64,000 bases of DNA, taken from contig CM068367.1 of NCBI GenBank assembly GCA_034769895.1, positions 705,406,885 to 705,470,884 of the forward strand. Reading direction: 5' to 3'. Below are positions 11,481-24,800 of this stretch, piece by piece. The DNA is from Magicicada septendecula (Eukaryota > Arthropoda > Insecta > Hemiptera > Cicadidae). Below the pieces are notes generated by a model. That model made no database searches and was not told the DNA's origin. It worked only from the letters and a program-made list of their open reading frames with translations. Position numbers and translations under genes: made by a program. The stretch's first letter is position 1; the number at the start of each line of letters is the position of its first letter.

Positions 11481-14400
11481 ATTATAAATTTTTATTAAAA
11501 AAATATTATATGGTTTCTTTATCAGCTGTAATTAAATCTCTTTTAATCTGTTCTTTCAGCAACTTATGCTCATCAAAACAGATTTGAACAATCTGCCATG
11601 ACTTTCAACTGAAGAGTGTTGCCAACTTAATCTAATTACTGAAGTCAATTCACAGTACCAGATATCTTGTTTAGTATATCATACCCATTTTGTATTCATG
11701 AAATAAAGAGATGGATAAACCTTTATTCTGTATCTATTAAACTCAAATCCTTTATTTATTCTTTAAATTGTTTTAAAAGTCAAATACAGTTCTTAACAAA
11801 GTTTGGCCAGCTGTATTTTAATATGCTCAGAGTGGCAGTAGTAGCAATAGTAACTCTTATACCTCAGGGCATAAACATTTCATATTTTATATTTAATGAA
11901 TAAAATACAAATATAATGTGTTAAGTTAGGTCCTTTTGGCTACGATATAAACAACAGTTTTTATAGGGAAAGTACCAAAATACATGTGATTATAAATAGT
12001 TACAATGTGCCTTAACAGGATTATATAAATAGTGTAACAATGTTCAGTGTTTAGGTTATGTTAGTAAAATGTTTTTTAGACTTAATTCGCTTTGTAACAT
12101 TATACATCAATGGTTTTTTATGCTTATGGTAATACTATTCATTAATATTGTTCTCAGTAGAAGTTCAAAAATGGTTTTTATGAAAAGTGTAATCAATGTC
12201 TTTGAAACCTATAGTCTAGGCTTAACAGGGAATGGTTCAGATTAATTTTATATCAAAAATACTTCTCTTCCTGTGTCAATTGATTCAATTTCTTCAGAGA
12301 TATCCTGGTTTAATTCTGTAGAGTCCTGTAGCACTTCCTTCTTCTATTTTAATCTTGATGAGGATAATTATTTAATTGTTTTATTTAGATGCACTGATAT
12401 AAAATGTCTCATAATTTACTTTTGTCACTATGTGTTGTTTAATTCAACCTTTCTCATTCAGATCCAATAATACAATCCCATTTTATTTTATTAACATATT
12501 AGTTGCTAAGGCCTATCTCAGCTATCTCCTTGGTTTCCAATGTAACATTTTTTGTCACCCTGGTGATATCATAGTAATAACATAAACAAACTCTTACTAT
12601 TTTATATGTCATTTTCATTAAAAGGATATAAAGAGCTTTAATCTTCACTTTATTTGTTTCTTTGATCTTCTGATGAAACACTGATCATTTTGACACCACT
12701 TTTGACTATCGTCTGTTCTATATTTCTTGAGTTATTAATTTACACTTTTATTCTATTTGTTCCAAACTTATTTATTATTATTTCTTTTTGTACTTTTCAC
12801 TTTCTTAAATTTATTTGACACATTTAGTAATCCTTTAACATAACCTGACATTGTTTCATTATTATTTTAATAGAAATTCTTATTCATATAACTTAACTGT
12901 CTAAGCTCAATATGCCTAGTTTTACAAAAATCTATGACTATTATTTTTGTACTTTCTTGTTAAGAAAAACATTAGTGTTATTAACACTATCATATATAAT
13001 ATTAATTAATGTGACAAAAACTAATTACTAATAACTATTAGTAATATATTATAATTCCCCTTAACTGACTGTATTTATAAATTTACAGTCTGCACAAATA
13101 AAACAAAATTCCATAAGTAAGTTCATTAACAGTGTCCTTCTTACTTATCATCATTGACATCATTTTAACTATGATAAACACAACTATCACAGTATTCGTT
13201 AACACACATTAAACAATTAAAATAAACCATATTCAATCAAGTCTTTCATTACTGATTCCTTAAAAATCTTATGTTTCTTGGTACTTTTTTATTAATATAA
13301 TCAAAGTATATTTATGTTAAAAGGGCATGGTAAAAATGTCATGTAACAATATGTAAACAACTGGTTCGTGCAGTGACGTCATCCCCTGCTAAACTGCTAC
13401 CAGCGTGTCTCATTACGCTCGTCGCAGTCAAGTTAGTTAACTATTAAACTCTGACCGGACAACAGCCTTCATCGCCGCAGCTATGTAATTCTGTCAAATT
13501 GGAATATTCCACTTCAATTTATTCTTATACTTTTCAGTACTTAATTAATTCCTACTTTGGCAATGTATGCCACGCTACACTGCACGGACCATGCAATCAT
13601 TTTCACATAAATTTAAATAAACAGTTAATTCAAAAATACAGTCCGCTACATTATTTTATATTATACCAGCCTCACGTTGTAAGACCAACTCAAGAAATAT
13701 TCGAGAGCGTTGAAGACGTAACACTGTTTCATACAGTTATTATTTTAAATTATTTTCTTAGCGAAATATATTTTTGGAACTACGCCTCTGCTCACCGCAG
13801 ACCAGTGTTGCCAGGTCTAAAAAAAATTTTTCGGAAGATTTGACATGAAAATTTCGGAAGATTGCCGAAAATTTCGGAAGTTGGTTTGACAAATCTCAAG
13901 AAAATGTAGTAAGCTTAAATGAAAAGAATATATATAGTATAATTATTATCACAAAATAATTTTCACTCACCAACGTTGTCTTATATTCTAAACCTCCTCC
14001 TCCTCCACTTCTTCTTCTTCTTCACCAGTCATGTAGATACTGTTGTTCATCAAACTTGTAAAATCCGCGCCAACTTTGAAATCATAGCAGGATGCAGAGT
14101 TTGTATTTCTTTTGGTATGTTGAAGTCCACAGATCGTTTGGGTGCTCAGCCTATTTCTGATTTTTCGTACGGTTTATAGATAGTAGAAAATACTCTCTCA
14201 ACACTGGCGGATGAATGGGGTAAACACAGAAGTGACCGCATAGAGGTAGACAGCTTCGGAAACATAGGTATTACCTTTTATTCTTTGAAAACATTAATTA
14301 TATTTAGATAATACATTGTTTCTTCATTTCTGTATTTATGAAGTTTATTTTATTCTTCTTTGTCTTTTTTGAACAGAGAATTGGAAATACCAGAACATAC

Positions 14401-15494
14401 AGAGATTCGTGATTTAGTGTGAAACGTGGCTGTGAATGGAAAAATCGATTATGTATTCCAACACTATATTCAGGTTTGTAATTTAAAAATCCTTTGAGAA
14501 TATTATTAAAAGCAAGCACATTATGTGGTAAGAGCTGTAACAAAGTTACTTATAAAATAATTATCTGCTGTATTTTTTCCTTTACAAGTGGATATTAAAC
14601 AAAAAACCGATATCATATTCTTATACCATAAGAAGTAATATAATCATGTTATGTTCATGATGAGTTCTATTTCTTGTGTATAGTGTGTTTCAGTGTTTGC
14701 ATTAAACAAAACATTTTTAAATCAGTGTTGAACACTTGCCAAGTAGTATGTGTGATATTTTCCAACAAATTCGTATACTGTAGGAGAGTAGACTATTCAT
14801 GTATACTACTTTACATGTCAAAAGTATAACGATATATTTACAAATTACTTTATCTATATTCTTATGTTATAATTATTATTATTATTATTATTCAACAAAA
14901 ATAAAATACTTGTTAACAAAAATATACTTTTATTGTAATAATTGTATTGTATTATATAATATTTATAGCTATATTACTTCAGAAACATAAATATAATTAA
15001 AGTAAAAATAAATAGTTGTATAACTAATAGATGTAATAATTTAATTAAAAAGTATATTTTTGTTAAAAGGAGTGTCTTAATTATTCAACAATGATATATA
15101 ACTCTCTCTCTCTTCCCCCTCCCACTATCAGGGGGGGTGAATATATGAGTGATAGTTTAATATTGTTTTCAACAAATTCCAGTTACATTGCAATCTGATA
15201 GGTTAGAGTCTGTACTTAAAATGGACAAATTTTTGGTTAAGTGACCAAAGTACCAGGTAAAGTGGTAAGTAAACAGCCATTCCATTCTCCTCAGCCTATA
15301 CACAGATATATATTATTGCCTGTCTTCTTTATTAACAGTGTGAAACAGTACATCCTTTTACAGTATACTAGATTTAGTACTGGGTTGAGGCACAGATACT
15401 TCTTAAATAATACGTCTACTCTACATGAGTGTTGTGGTTGGTTTCCAGTTAATTTTCACTATGTTTCACATTGGTATGCTGATCACATCAGCAG
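11481..15494. other. AT-rich region with no supported gene
   Basis: Only short reading frames without recognisable domains. A consensus CRE-type palindrome TGACGTCA lies at 13374-13381 in a small GC-richer island (about 13360-13480) that could be a promoter or a decayed element. 13803 onward starts CAGTGTTGCCAGG, reminiscent of a hAT-type end, but no convincing partner was found. ATT repeats occur near 14872-14892. Confidence 0.5.
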
Positions 15495-15752
15495 TAAATA
15501 AATGAAATTATTGTTCTGAGCGGCAGTCTGGTCCTCTCAAACCATGTGTCCTGGTGAACTGACTTATACACGTGGCAAGCTCTCTTACTACAACACCAAA
15601 GTTGTCAATTTCCAAGATGCAACACTGTGTCATGCCTATTCCATTAATGCAATATCGACGATTATCAAGCAATCCTTTTTCTTCAAGAACAGAAACTGCA
15701 TCTCTATTCTATGTCTTTTGACCTCACTGTAACTGTTTATTCTCCATTTCTT
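15495..15752 (-). pseudogene. Diverged N-terminal fragment of a Merlin transposase
   Basis: This stretch aligns by eye, base for base with many substitutions, to the N-terminal part of the better Merlin copy at about 16797-17040. Both contain a shared block around TCCTCTCAAA...CCTGG and the same spacing of Cys codons on the minus strand. Only the zinc-binding N-terminal part is present; the catalytic domain is missing. It is a truncated, older copy with no intact frame. Confidence 0.5.
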
Positions 15753-16230
15753 CCAGCAATTGTTCATGTAACCTGTCTTGTAGTTACTGTACTAATTTTT
15801 AAAATAAACACTTATGTATCTTGTAGCATAAGCTATTAACCGTAGTGCATACTCCTTCTTAATCTAAAGAGTGGTAGATATCTAATACTAACCTATTAAA
15901 ACTGTGTATGTAATAATACTAACTTATTAACCATAATGCATGTTCCTTCTTTATCTAGAAAATGTTAGACGTTGAATATTGTGTTTTTACAGAAACACCA
16001 GCTAGCCACAGGTAGTCGTGAGTGGTAAGGAGGTGACTCTACACGCTTCTACATTAATACAGCGGGTTCAGTGTCTGTGAATCACCAGATTGTTCCAGTA
16101 ACTACATAATTATTCTCGATACATCGCCTGGAAAGATATTCTGGACTTCTGCGGGGTGTGTATGAAGGGGCATATATTTTTTAATATCGTCCAGCATTTT
16201 CTCAAACAAATCGTGGTTTGCATTTCTTGT

Positions 16231-17036
16231 TCACCACATGAACTCACTCAAATAGGTATCTAAGAGTTCCCTTCTTGTACCACATTCAATCTTGTTTCGG
16301 CGTTTACAGGACCGCCACATGCTTTCTATGCCTTGTGTATGCGCTCTCGTTTGAGGATCCACAAAGTTATAACGATGGTTTACAGTCAAATGACTGTACT
16401 GTTGTGGCAAATTAACAATTTGTCGGTATGAACACCACTCATCTGATATTATAGTGGACCCTGGTTCAATATTTGCCACTATGAGAGGGAGGAGGGTAGC
16501 TGCTGACTGATCTTCGACACAACACAAGAAGCATTCCTTCGTTTCCCGGCAGTATCCACCAAATACCCACTGCTGTGGTAACACCCGGCAAACATTATTT
16601 TTTCTCTTGGCAAAGACATTCTCGTCAATTTTAACAGTTAAATTCAGTCCTCCAATTTTCTGTGGGTTGCTCAAGATGTCTAAGGTACAAATATATCTTA
16701 AGTACGCCGTCCAGTCTGTGTGTGTGCTGGTGCCGATTTCCAGTTGATTTTTACTGTTCTTCAGACTACTACGCCCTTCACACCAGCAATAAATAAACAA
16801 AATTATTTTTCTCAGGGGTAATTTGGACCCCTCTAAAAATGCGCCCTGGCGTGTACCTTATACTCACGGCAAGTAGACTTATTGCAACACCAACGTGGTC
16901 GCTGTCCCATGATCAATACCATATCATGCCCGTTGATGCAACGTTGAGGATTATGAATCAGACCTTTTCCTTGAAGAAAAGAAATTGCATCCTCTTCTGT
17001 ACTAATAAGATTTGACAGTTCATCATACCTAATCAT
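16231..17036 (-). pseudogene. Merlin (IS1016/IS1595-like) DDE transposase, frameshifted
   Basis: The N-terminal frame starts at ATG 17036 (MIRYDELSNL). Its Cys-rich part (C...H, then WCCNKSTC) resembles the zinc ribbon of this family. After AHF the frame is lost by a one-base shift in a T run near 16840; coding continues in the next frame to TGA at 16231. The catalytic part shows the family pattern: VKIDENVF (first Asp), WVFGGYCRE, DQSAATLLPLI, PGSTIISDEWCSY (second Asp), NHRYNFVDP, AHTQGIESMWR (Glu). Merlin transposases cut and paste DNA with a DDE triad in an RNase-H fold and leave 8-9 bp duplications. All three acidic residues survive. I did not find convincing terminal repeats. Confidence 0.8.
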
Positions 17037-17142
17037 TCTGAATAATTAATGTACTTACAACAAAGAACATCGATTAAAAATGTAACTGATTACTTGTTAG
17101 GTTAGTAACGTAACACAAATGCACAGAACAAATTTAGCACAT

Positions 17143-17510
17143 GGCGTACAGTGAGAAACTGCAGCATCCTCTTCTGTACCAATAACACTCAACCATCATA
17201 ACTAATCATTATGAATAATGATTATTCTGCTGTGTCATCTGCATGAGGAGACCTTACAGCACATTGGTGGATTGCCGGACAGACATCCCAGGAGTGCCGA
17301 GACTGAGGGGATTTGGTATGGACGCAATACTGAATGACAACTCATTTGGCGGTGGCAGAGAGGATCTACAGGTGACATCGTGTCATCGGAGAACAATCCG
17401 GAAACACGTAATAATAATAATAAGAAGAAGAAGAATTATGAATAATTAATGTAAAACTCACAGCAAAGAACACTGATTAAAAATGTAATGAAATTTGACA
17501 AGCATGTAAC
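17143..17510 (-). repeat. Duplicated Merlin 5' segment carrying an insert
   Basis: 17143-17219 and 17435-17510 together resemble 16983-17095 (N-terminal codons plus leader of the Merlin copy), giving a local tandem duplication. The insert at 17220-17434 splits the duplicate. Confidence 0.5.
17220..17434 (+). mobile_element. Short retroposon with microsatellite-like tail
   Basis: A GC-richer 215-bp insert ending in an AAT/AAG-repeat tail and flanked by the direct repeat ATTATGAATAAT (17208-17219 and 17435-17446). The duplicate flanks plus a simple-repeat 3' tail indicate target-primed retroposition, most likely a severely 5'-truncated LINE or a SINE. The family was not recognised. Confidence 0.55.
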
Positions 17511-17827
17511 ATGACCAAACCAAAACACAAACTTGAGTATGTATATTGTATTATATGATAATATAATAATATCAATTAGGAAATTCATAAGTTTGTTTTA
17601 TTTTGGTTTCCACTGTACTATGTGCAGGGTGTCTACAGGGTACGAAAGTAACGAAAATAACAAAAAATTACCATTTTTTGAAAAAAGGTAACGAAAGTAA
17701 TTAAAAGTAACGAGAAAGAAATGGCCGTAACGAATTTTTGTGTCTCTGTCTAGTGAGAAACTCAAATAGGGAAATAGTATGTTCGGCCGAGGGATTTTTA
17801 CTCTTTGGTCCGTGCATCACTGCGGTT

Positions 17828-18744
17828 CAGGGTTGTTTTCAAATTATGCTACACTCACAGTCTATGACTGTTAGCAGCTAGAGCATCTATCGACATTCAT
17901 ATGAACTAAAATTACAGAGTCGATAAATTCAAATGTAGATATATTGTAATAGGAATTTATTAAATTAAAAAATGTATTTTAAAGTAAATTCTATTAAAAA
18001 ATAAATCAAATAAATACGTTCTTATTATTACACATTTGAAATAACCTATTAGTCCTTCATTTAATAAAAAAAATAAATAAAAGGTGATTATAAGTTAACT
18101 TAAAATTTTAAATCATGGAAATTTAATGTGATTATTTGCATACGTTTTGCAAATAATTATTTCAAATAAATAAACTTAATCACGATTAAAAATATCAACA
18201 TTAAAAATAAATCTCATAAATGCAGATGCATTGCATATGTAAGATTATTCGCAAATTTATAAATTAACATGCATTTACAAAATAAAATATTACATATTTT
18301 ATATACAACAAAGGTAAGTAAGATGAATTATTCTTTTCTGCCTTGTTTGGAATATCGTGCGTATTTCTTTTCTAATGTTAATTTTTGGAAACTGTGTAAA
18401 TGCGATATCTTTGCAAAATGTATGCAAATAATCACATTAAATTTGCTAGATTTTAGATTTTAAGTTAACTTATAATCACATTTTATTTATTTTTTTATTA
18501 AATGAAGGACTAAATAGGTTATTTCGAATATGTAATAATAATAAGAATATAAGAATTTATTTATCTGATTTATTTTTAATGGAATTACTTTAAAATACAT
18601 TTTTTAATTTAATAAATTCCTATTACAATATATCTACATTTGAATTTATCGAATCTGTAATTTTGGTTCATATGAATGTCGATAGATGCTCTAGCTGCTA
18701 ACAATCATAGACTGTGAGCGTAGCATAATTTGAAAATAACCCTG
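17828..18744. mobile_element. Palindromic hAT-type MITE nested in hAT-1 leader
   Basis: A 917-bp unit flanked by a perfect 8-bp direct repeat CTGCGGTT (17820-17827 and 18745-18752). The ends are CAGGGTTGTTTTC and GAAAATAACCCTG. Nearly the whole unit is an inverted repeat: about 300-bp arms (17828-18140 and 18430-18744) around a roughly 290-bp AT-rich loop. The 8-bp duplication and CAGGG ends fit mobilisation by a hAT transposase. A decayed relative of one arm lies near 23300-23420. Confidence 0.8.
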
Positions 18745-19111
18745 CTGCGGTTGGGAATTAGGCGGCAATAGTTACTTAACCTATATAGTTAGCTGTGAGT
18801 CGGTGCCATTCTGTGCGTGGAGAAGTAGTTTTTTGCTTTGTTACGAACCTTCATTAAAAGCAGTTGTAGTTTTTATTGAAATCAATTCTGTCTTTTTTTA
18901 TGCAACTTCATTAATATAAAGTGTGCGGCAGTGGACGAGTTGGATATTTGTTTACTAACATTCCGTAGGCCTACTCTGGCGTCTTTTTCCGTGAGATGGA
19001 ATTCTGCTGTTTTTTCGTGCAGTGTTGGTGCTAAAGTTTTTTGTTTGAATTTTTGACTTATTCTCGTATTGGATTTAAATAAGCCTGTAAACTTTTCTTT
19101 GTATTTTGATA

Positions 19112-21321
19112 ATGCCTGGTAAAAATTCTTTCAACCGAACTTGGCTGGATGATGACGATTTTTCGTTGTGGTTAAAACCAGTGGAAAATGATAAACATTC
19201 TGCCTTCTGTAAGTTGTGTATGAAAAAGTTTAGTATATCTGGTGCTGGGGTGTATGCAATTAAATTACATGCAAAGGGTAAAAAGCACCTTCAGCTATCA
19301 AGTCCTCTTGTAAAAGGGGTGCAAGAAGTTCTTCCTTTTAGGCCTAGTAGTAATTGTGCTAGTACTAGTAACAGAGAGTGCATTCAGGGATCTGAAGTAG
19401 GAATATCAAAACAGAATACACTTGGCTCAGTTGATAAATTCTTTTCGAATGATGAAGTGACTGAGGCAGAAATTTACTGGTTACTGGATCAAGTGTATAG
19501 TCACAGCTCAGCTAGGTCTCATGGAAATTCAACTAATCTTTTTAAATTGATGTTTAAACGTTGTCAAGTAGCTCAGAAATTCAATTTACACAAAGACAAA
19601 ATTGGCTATTACATTACGTATGGACTTGGGCCATTTTTCCAGTCTGAACTAGCCAGGAAAGTTTCAAATTGTGATTTTTTTTTGCATTTCTTTTGATGAA
19701 AGTCTAAATAAAATTGTTCAGTCTTGTCAAATGGATATTATAGTTCGTTTTTGGGAGGCTAATGAAATTAAAACAAGCTATTTAACTTCGTGCTTTTTAG
19801 GTAGTTCCAAAGCCAGTGACATTTTAATCAGTTTCATCTCATCTTTACAAGAGAATGGTTTAGATTTACAAAGGTTGTTAAGTGTCTCCATGGATTGGCC
19901 CAATGTAAACTTAAGATTTTTAAATGATCTTCAGGCCTATTTGTTAAATGATACCGATGACAGTCAGCCACGTCTGTTGCAGTTTGGCACATGTACATTA
20001 CACATTGTTCATGGTGCATACAAAACTGCTCATGTGAATTCTGAGTGGAATATAAATAAGTTCTTGCGTTCCCTCTATTATTTTTTCAAAGATGTACCGT
20101 CTCGGAGGAATGACTACCGGCAAATTTCAGGTTCATGCTTATTCCCTCAAAAATTTTGCTCTATTCGTTGGGTTGAGAATGTCAAAGTTATGCAGAGAGC
20201 TGTTGAAATGTTGCCGTTTCTAAGAAAATATTTCAGTTCTAACAAAAATGTTTCTTCAAGTGACACTTCAAAATTAATTCAAGAATTTCTTTCAAGAAGC
20301 TAAATTATGTTTTTTAATTTCAATTGCTTCTGAGTTGGAGTATTTTTTAACCACTTATCAGTCTAACAAGCCACTTTTACCTTTTATGTATGCTGACTTA
20401 AGACAGTTGCTAGGAAATCTGATGCGTAGAATTGTTAAAGATAATGTACTTAAGTCTGCTGGATCAGGAACAAAACTTTTGGATATCACCCTCCGAAACG
20501 CTGACAATCTCAAGACTTCTCATCATGTAGATATAGGTTTTGCTGCTACGTTATCCTTGAAAAAATTAAAACCTTTAGTTGTTCTTCAGTTCAGAAATGA
20601 ATGCAGGAATTTTATCAGAGAATTAATCATGAAGTTATTTGAGAAGAGTCCATTACGAAATAAATTCTTAAAAGGTGTCAGTTGTTTTTCACCTGAAGTT
20701 ATGAAAAGTGACATTTTAAGAGCTGAAAGAGTTAACTTAGCTTTGAAATATTTATGTGAAAAAAAAACAGCTTAGCGGGTTTCAAGCAGATTTAGCACAT
20801 AGAGAATATTTGGAGACTATTGGCAAAAATGATGTGCAGGAAGAACTTAAAAAGTTTAGTAGGTCAAAAGATAGACTTGACAAATTTTTTACTGCTCTGT
20901 ATGCAAAACACAGTGTTGGTTCTGCCCTTTGTTTGTTTACCCAAAAATCACTTGTTCTCTTTCATAACAATGCTGCTGTTGAGAGGAGTTTCTCTATTAA
21001 TAAACAGCGTCTTGTTGAAAACTTGCATGAAGATAGTCTGGTCAGTCAACGTGCAACCTATGACGCTATATCAGCTGCTGGAGGTGTAGAAAATGTAATT
21101 ATCACAAAGCCGATGATTCATGCAGCTAGAAATTCATCTGCTAAGAGAGTGGAAGCATTAAAACGACAGAAAGAGAAAAAGGATGAAATTGAACAAAAAA
21201 GGAAATCAGCTGTTGAAGAAATAAAAAAGATAAGAATTAAAAAACAAAAAATCTTGAGGAAGCTAAAGAAGAAGCTGAAGCTTTAGATGTGGAACTAAAA
21301 AAATTAAAGAAGGTTGTTTAA
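19112..21321 (+). pseudogene. hAT-like transposase with single-base frameshifts
   Basis: About 730 codons spread over five frame segments: 19112-about 19680, about 19680-20300, about 20300-20768, about 20756-21245, then to TAA at 21321. The N-terminus has a zinc-finger motif (WLDDDDFSLWL, then FCKLCMKKF, then H and HAKGKKH) typical of a BED/TTF-like family attached to hAT transposases. The C-terminal part has NNAAVERSFSINKQRLVENL, the conserved hAT dimerisation signature, then a Lys/Glu-rich coiled coil. Shifts fall in a T run near 19676-19684, near 20290, in an A run near 20760-20768 and in an A run near 21240. No other stops break the frame. ATG 19112 is preferred to the upstream TTG. Either the gene decayed recently or the runs are assembly errors. 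Confidence 0.75.
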
Positions 21322-21891
21322 AGCAGATGTTACTATGTGTTGTACTTTTTTTTAGTAGACTCTTGTGTTCATTACTTTTACTGTTACTTTTTTTAAGCTT
21401 GGTTTTTTTAATGTGCTGTGTGTTATTTAATATTTTCGTCAGTATGCTGTAAAACAATAACTTCTATTTGTGATTATTATAGTAGGGTTTAAATTTTGAA
21501 TTTATTGTAATTAAAGTAATTTTTTTAATTGTAATTGTAACTTAATTGTAATTTTGAGTAATTAAAGAACTAGAGTGTTTGTCATCTTTGTACGATGTGC
21601 ATACTCGTATGTTGCTGTACTTCAGCATTTACAAGCTGGTTTCCATTATATTTGTGAAATTCACTAGCCTGAACGAATCACATTAGCGACAGGTAAGTCA
21701 AAATTAAGTTTTATTAATTTCATCTTTTTAACTACTGTAGTTATCAGGGTTAAATGGTGTGTTGGACCTAGTGATTAAAACAATTGTGCATTATATTTTG
21801 TAGGCCTACTTATAAATGTGCAGTCATAGGTACCGGTAACTAAAAAGTACCAAATTTTGAAAACTGTTTTCTTGTAGACACCCTGTATGTG

Positions 21892-24800
21892 ACGATCGGT
21901 GAGACCGTTGTAATAATTTAACGAAACATCCCAATTAATTAAATATTATACTTTGAGGATTATAATTTTACATATACACTAATGTAAAATATAAAACATA
22001 TTGTTATCTGATTTTCAAGCTTGCAGAAGTCAATCTAAATAAATGTCTGAATGTATATACACACATAAAAGGCAAAATACAAGTGTTCTGTCTTGTCTGC
22101 TGTCATAGAAAATATATTCCGTCTTTCTTTACAATTGCAACTTCATTCATGTGAGTGAAAATTAATTTATGTAAATTTCAGATCGTCACCTGGAATCTAC
22201 ACTGTTGACTGTAAACAAATACAATAAATTCCTTTTGTCATCACTTTGGGCCAAAATGAATTTAATAGCACTAGCCAAACCATAACAATAACTGATAACA
22301 AGATTATGCAAGATTTGCCATTACTTTCCCATACCTGTGATTACAGGCATATTGATATTCCTGTTACTACGTATACAGGTGTTACTATATATATTGTATG
22401 TTAAAACGGTGAGGTGTATTTTATAAACTGGAACATTTTATACCAAATGATTTAATCACAAAAGATAATGTAAAACACAAAATTACAACAAACACACCAA
22501 AAGTATCTATAGAAATTAAAAAATAAACAAAATTATATAAATGACAAATTATTCAATAAATAATTAAATATGTACCATAATTTATTGTTGTGGTGTTGAT
22601 AATGTCTTTATTCTTTAAAATTTTGTGTGAGGGAGATTGCAATATTTTTAACTGAACTGTAGCATTTCATTGTCTCAATATTTGTCATTTTTTGTGCTAC
22701 TGTAAAGTGTTCAGTTTTTATTTACACTTAAGTCATGCCGTTTTTATTTTATATTTTTACACTTTCTGTCAAGCTACTGTAAAGCTACAGTAAAATATAC
22801 AATTTTATTTTTAAGAAATTATCAAACCAAGCACTTGTCTGCAATGAACAGAACACTGTGTAATAACTGAAATATATGAGTTTTATTTAAGGTTATTGCT
22901 GGCTCTCACATCCTACCTTCCAGTATTTGCGTATCATCCGTCAGAACAGTGAATAACTCAACAGGATACTAAGTCATTCTTACTACTGTTCAGGTGCATT
23001 TAGCATGTACATCAGAGGCAGATTTATGCATAGGCAAAGTAGGCAACTGCCTACGGGCGGCAAATTTTGTAAAGGTTGTTATGTTGTTTTTATACCTAAG
23101 AGATGTTTCAAATGCCACTCCATTTCATCTCAATATGATAAGAAGCTTTTAAAAATATATATTGTTTAGTAACTAGGCTTATTATGTAAAGAGAATAGTT
23201 CATCATTTACTTCTGATCTGTATATGAAGTAGGCCCTACATCGTTTTTTCACAATTACATTTACGTACATTATATATGTGATACTTCCATTATATTAATT
23301 ATTTAACTATTAATTTGTTTACATTCAAATTTCGAACATCCTTTACCAACTCTGTAATTTGACATGAGTGAATGTCAATAGATGCCAGTAGCTGCTAACA
23401 GGCAGACTATGTGCATAGCATAATTTCATACCCAACTCTAGTGCCAATTGAGCTTCGACCTGCCGAGGAGGGAAATAAGAGGTCTACACATAGTACATGT
23501 CCGTTAAACACCTGTTGTATTTTACATAAATCGTTAAATATATATTCATCAAATAAATGGATAGGCAAAAAGTGATAAGTGAAAGGATGATTATGTCAAA
23601 AGATGTGTATATAATGTATTTTCATTTATTATGTTAGGGTAATATTAGTGGAATGATAATATTCTACCACTACTGTATTACAGTATACAAATGTAGTGAT
23701 TATTCTTGGCACAATACTATGTGATAAATTTGGATAAAAGGCTCATTTCAAATAGAAAGGATAGCTGGTGTGATCAGACATAACAAATTTGTATTAGTTT
23801 TTTGAGAATTTATTCCTATCAAACTGCAATAAGCATATTTTCAAACCTTTATGGATGTGTGTCATGTAATTTACAGATTGCACCAAAAGAAACAATTAAA
23901 ATATATCTTTTCAATTAAACAAAAATTGGTCTTGTAATATGAGTTGGTAATACAGCAGGAACTAATCAGTTAATTGCTATTACAAAATGCCTTATTCCTT
24001 TTTCATGATGATCAGATTTTGCTATACGCCTGCATAAATAAAAATTTTTTAAATGCTTAACTCTCAACACAAAGTATTTAAACTATTTAACATGAAAAGT
24101 TCCATGTCACATATTCTAGTAACAAGGTAAGTTTTTGGAATAGTGTTTTAGCTGAATTTATACACTAGGAGGAGACTCAACATTTAGTTTGTGTGTGTAA
24201 CTCTGGTTAATCAAAGAGAATTATTTGTGTAAATTCAAATTTAGTAATACAAATCTATTACCATAAAGGCCTGGAATGCTATGCATTAAAAAATTTTAAC
24301 TAACTTCATATGGGGAAAACTGGTTTATGTACATTATTTCTGAAAATAATAATCCTGAAATGTAATCGGTACTTATATCAAGTTAAGTGCAATAATTAAA
24401 TAGATTCTTCAACTTGGACATTGCAAACTTCAGGTGCTAAGCCTTTACTTTATTTTTAATTTAACATCAATTTATGTTCGGCAACGTTAAAAAGAACATG
24501 ATATGGCCTCTGAGAAAGTACACAGTGAGTTGAAGGTGGCTTAAATGAAGGTAACCATTTTATCTAATAATTAGTGTCCCATGGTAGAAAACATGTACAA
24601 TACATATTATAAAAAAAGGATATTGTTTTTACTTCCATGTTCCATAAGGAACTGGATGGAAAAAAAATTGTGTTCGAGATAAGAGCTGATTCTGATTGTA
24701 CTACCCTCAAAACATGAAAAAAAGTCATTTTTTGAAAGATGTCTGTGTGTAGAATTTTGTCTATGGCGAACGATAACTGCCGCAAATTCAAATAATTTTT

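Larger units (their letters stand above)
17625..21885 (+). mobile_element. hAT-like DNA transposon (hAT-1)
   Basis: Terminal inverted repeats CAGGGTGTCTACA (17625) and TGTAGACACCCTG (ending 21885) bound a 4.26-kb unit. Direct repeats TATGTG adjoin both ends (17619-17624 and 21886-21891), six bases where hAT elements usually give eight, so the outer two have probably mutated. The subterminal regions hold GTAAC-type repeats. Inside are a leader invaded by a palindromic MITE and a transposase gene (19112-21321). The transposase has a zinc-finger N-terminus and a hAT-type C-terminus. Confidence 0.75.

Noticed and set aside
13803..14209. CAGTGTTGCCAGG ... CAACACTG as a small TIR element
   Set aside because: Only seven bases pair, no target duplication was found, and the interior has no supporting structure.
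19834..20019. Minus-strand frame inside the hAT-1 transposase
   Set aside because: Shadow of the coding strand.
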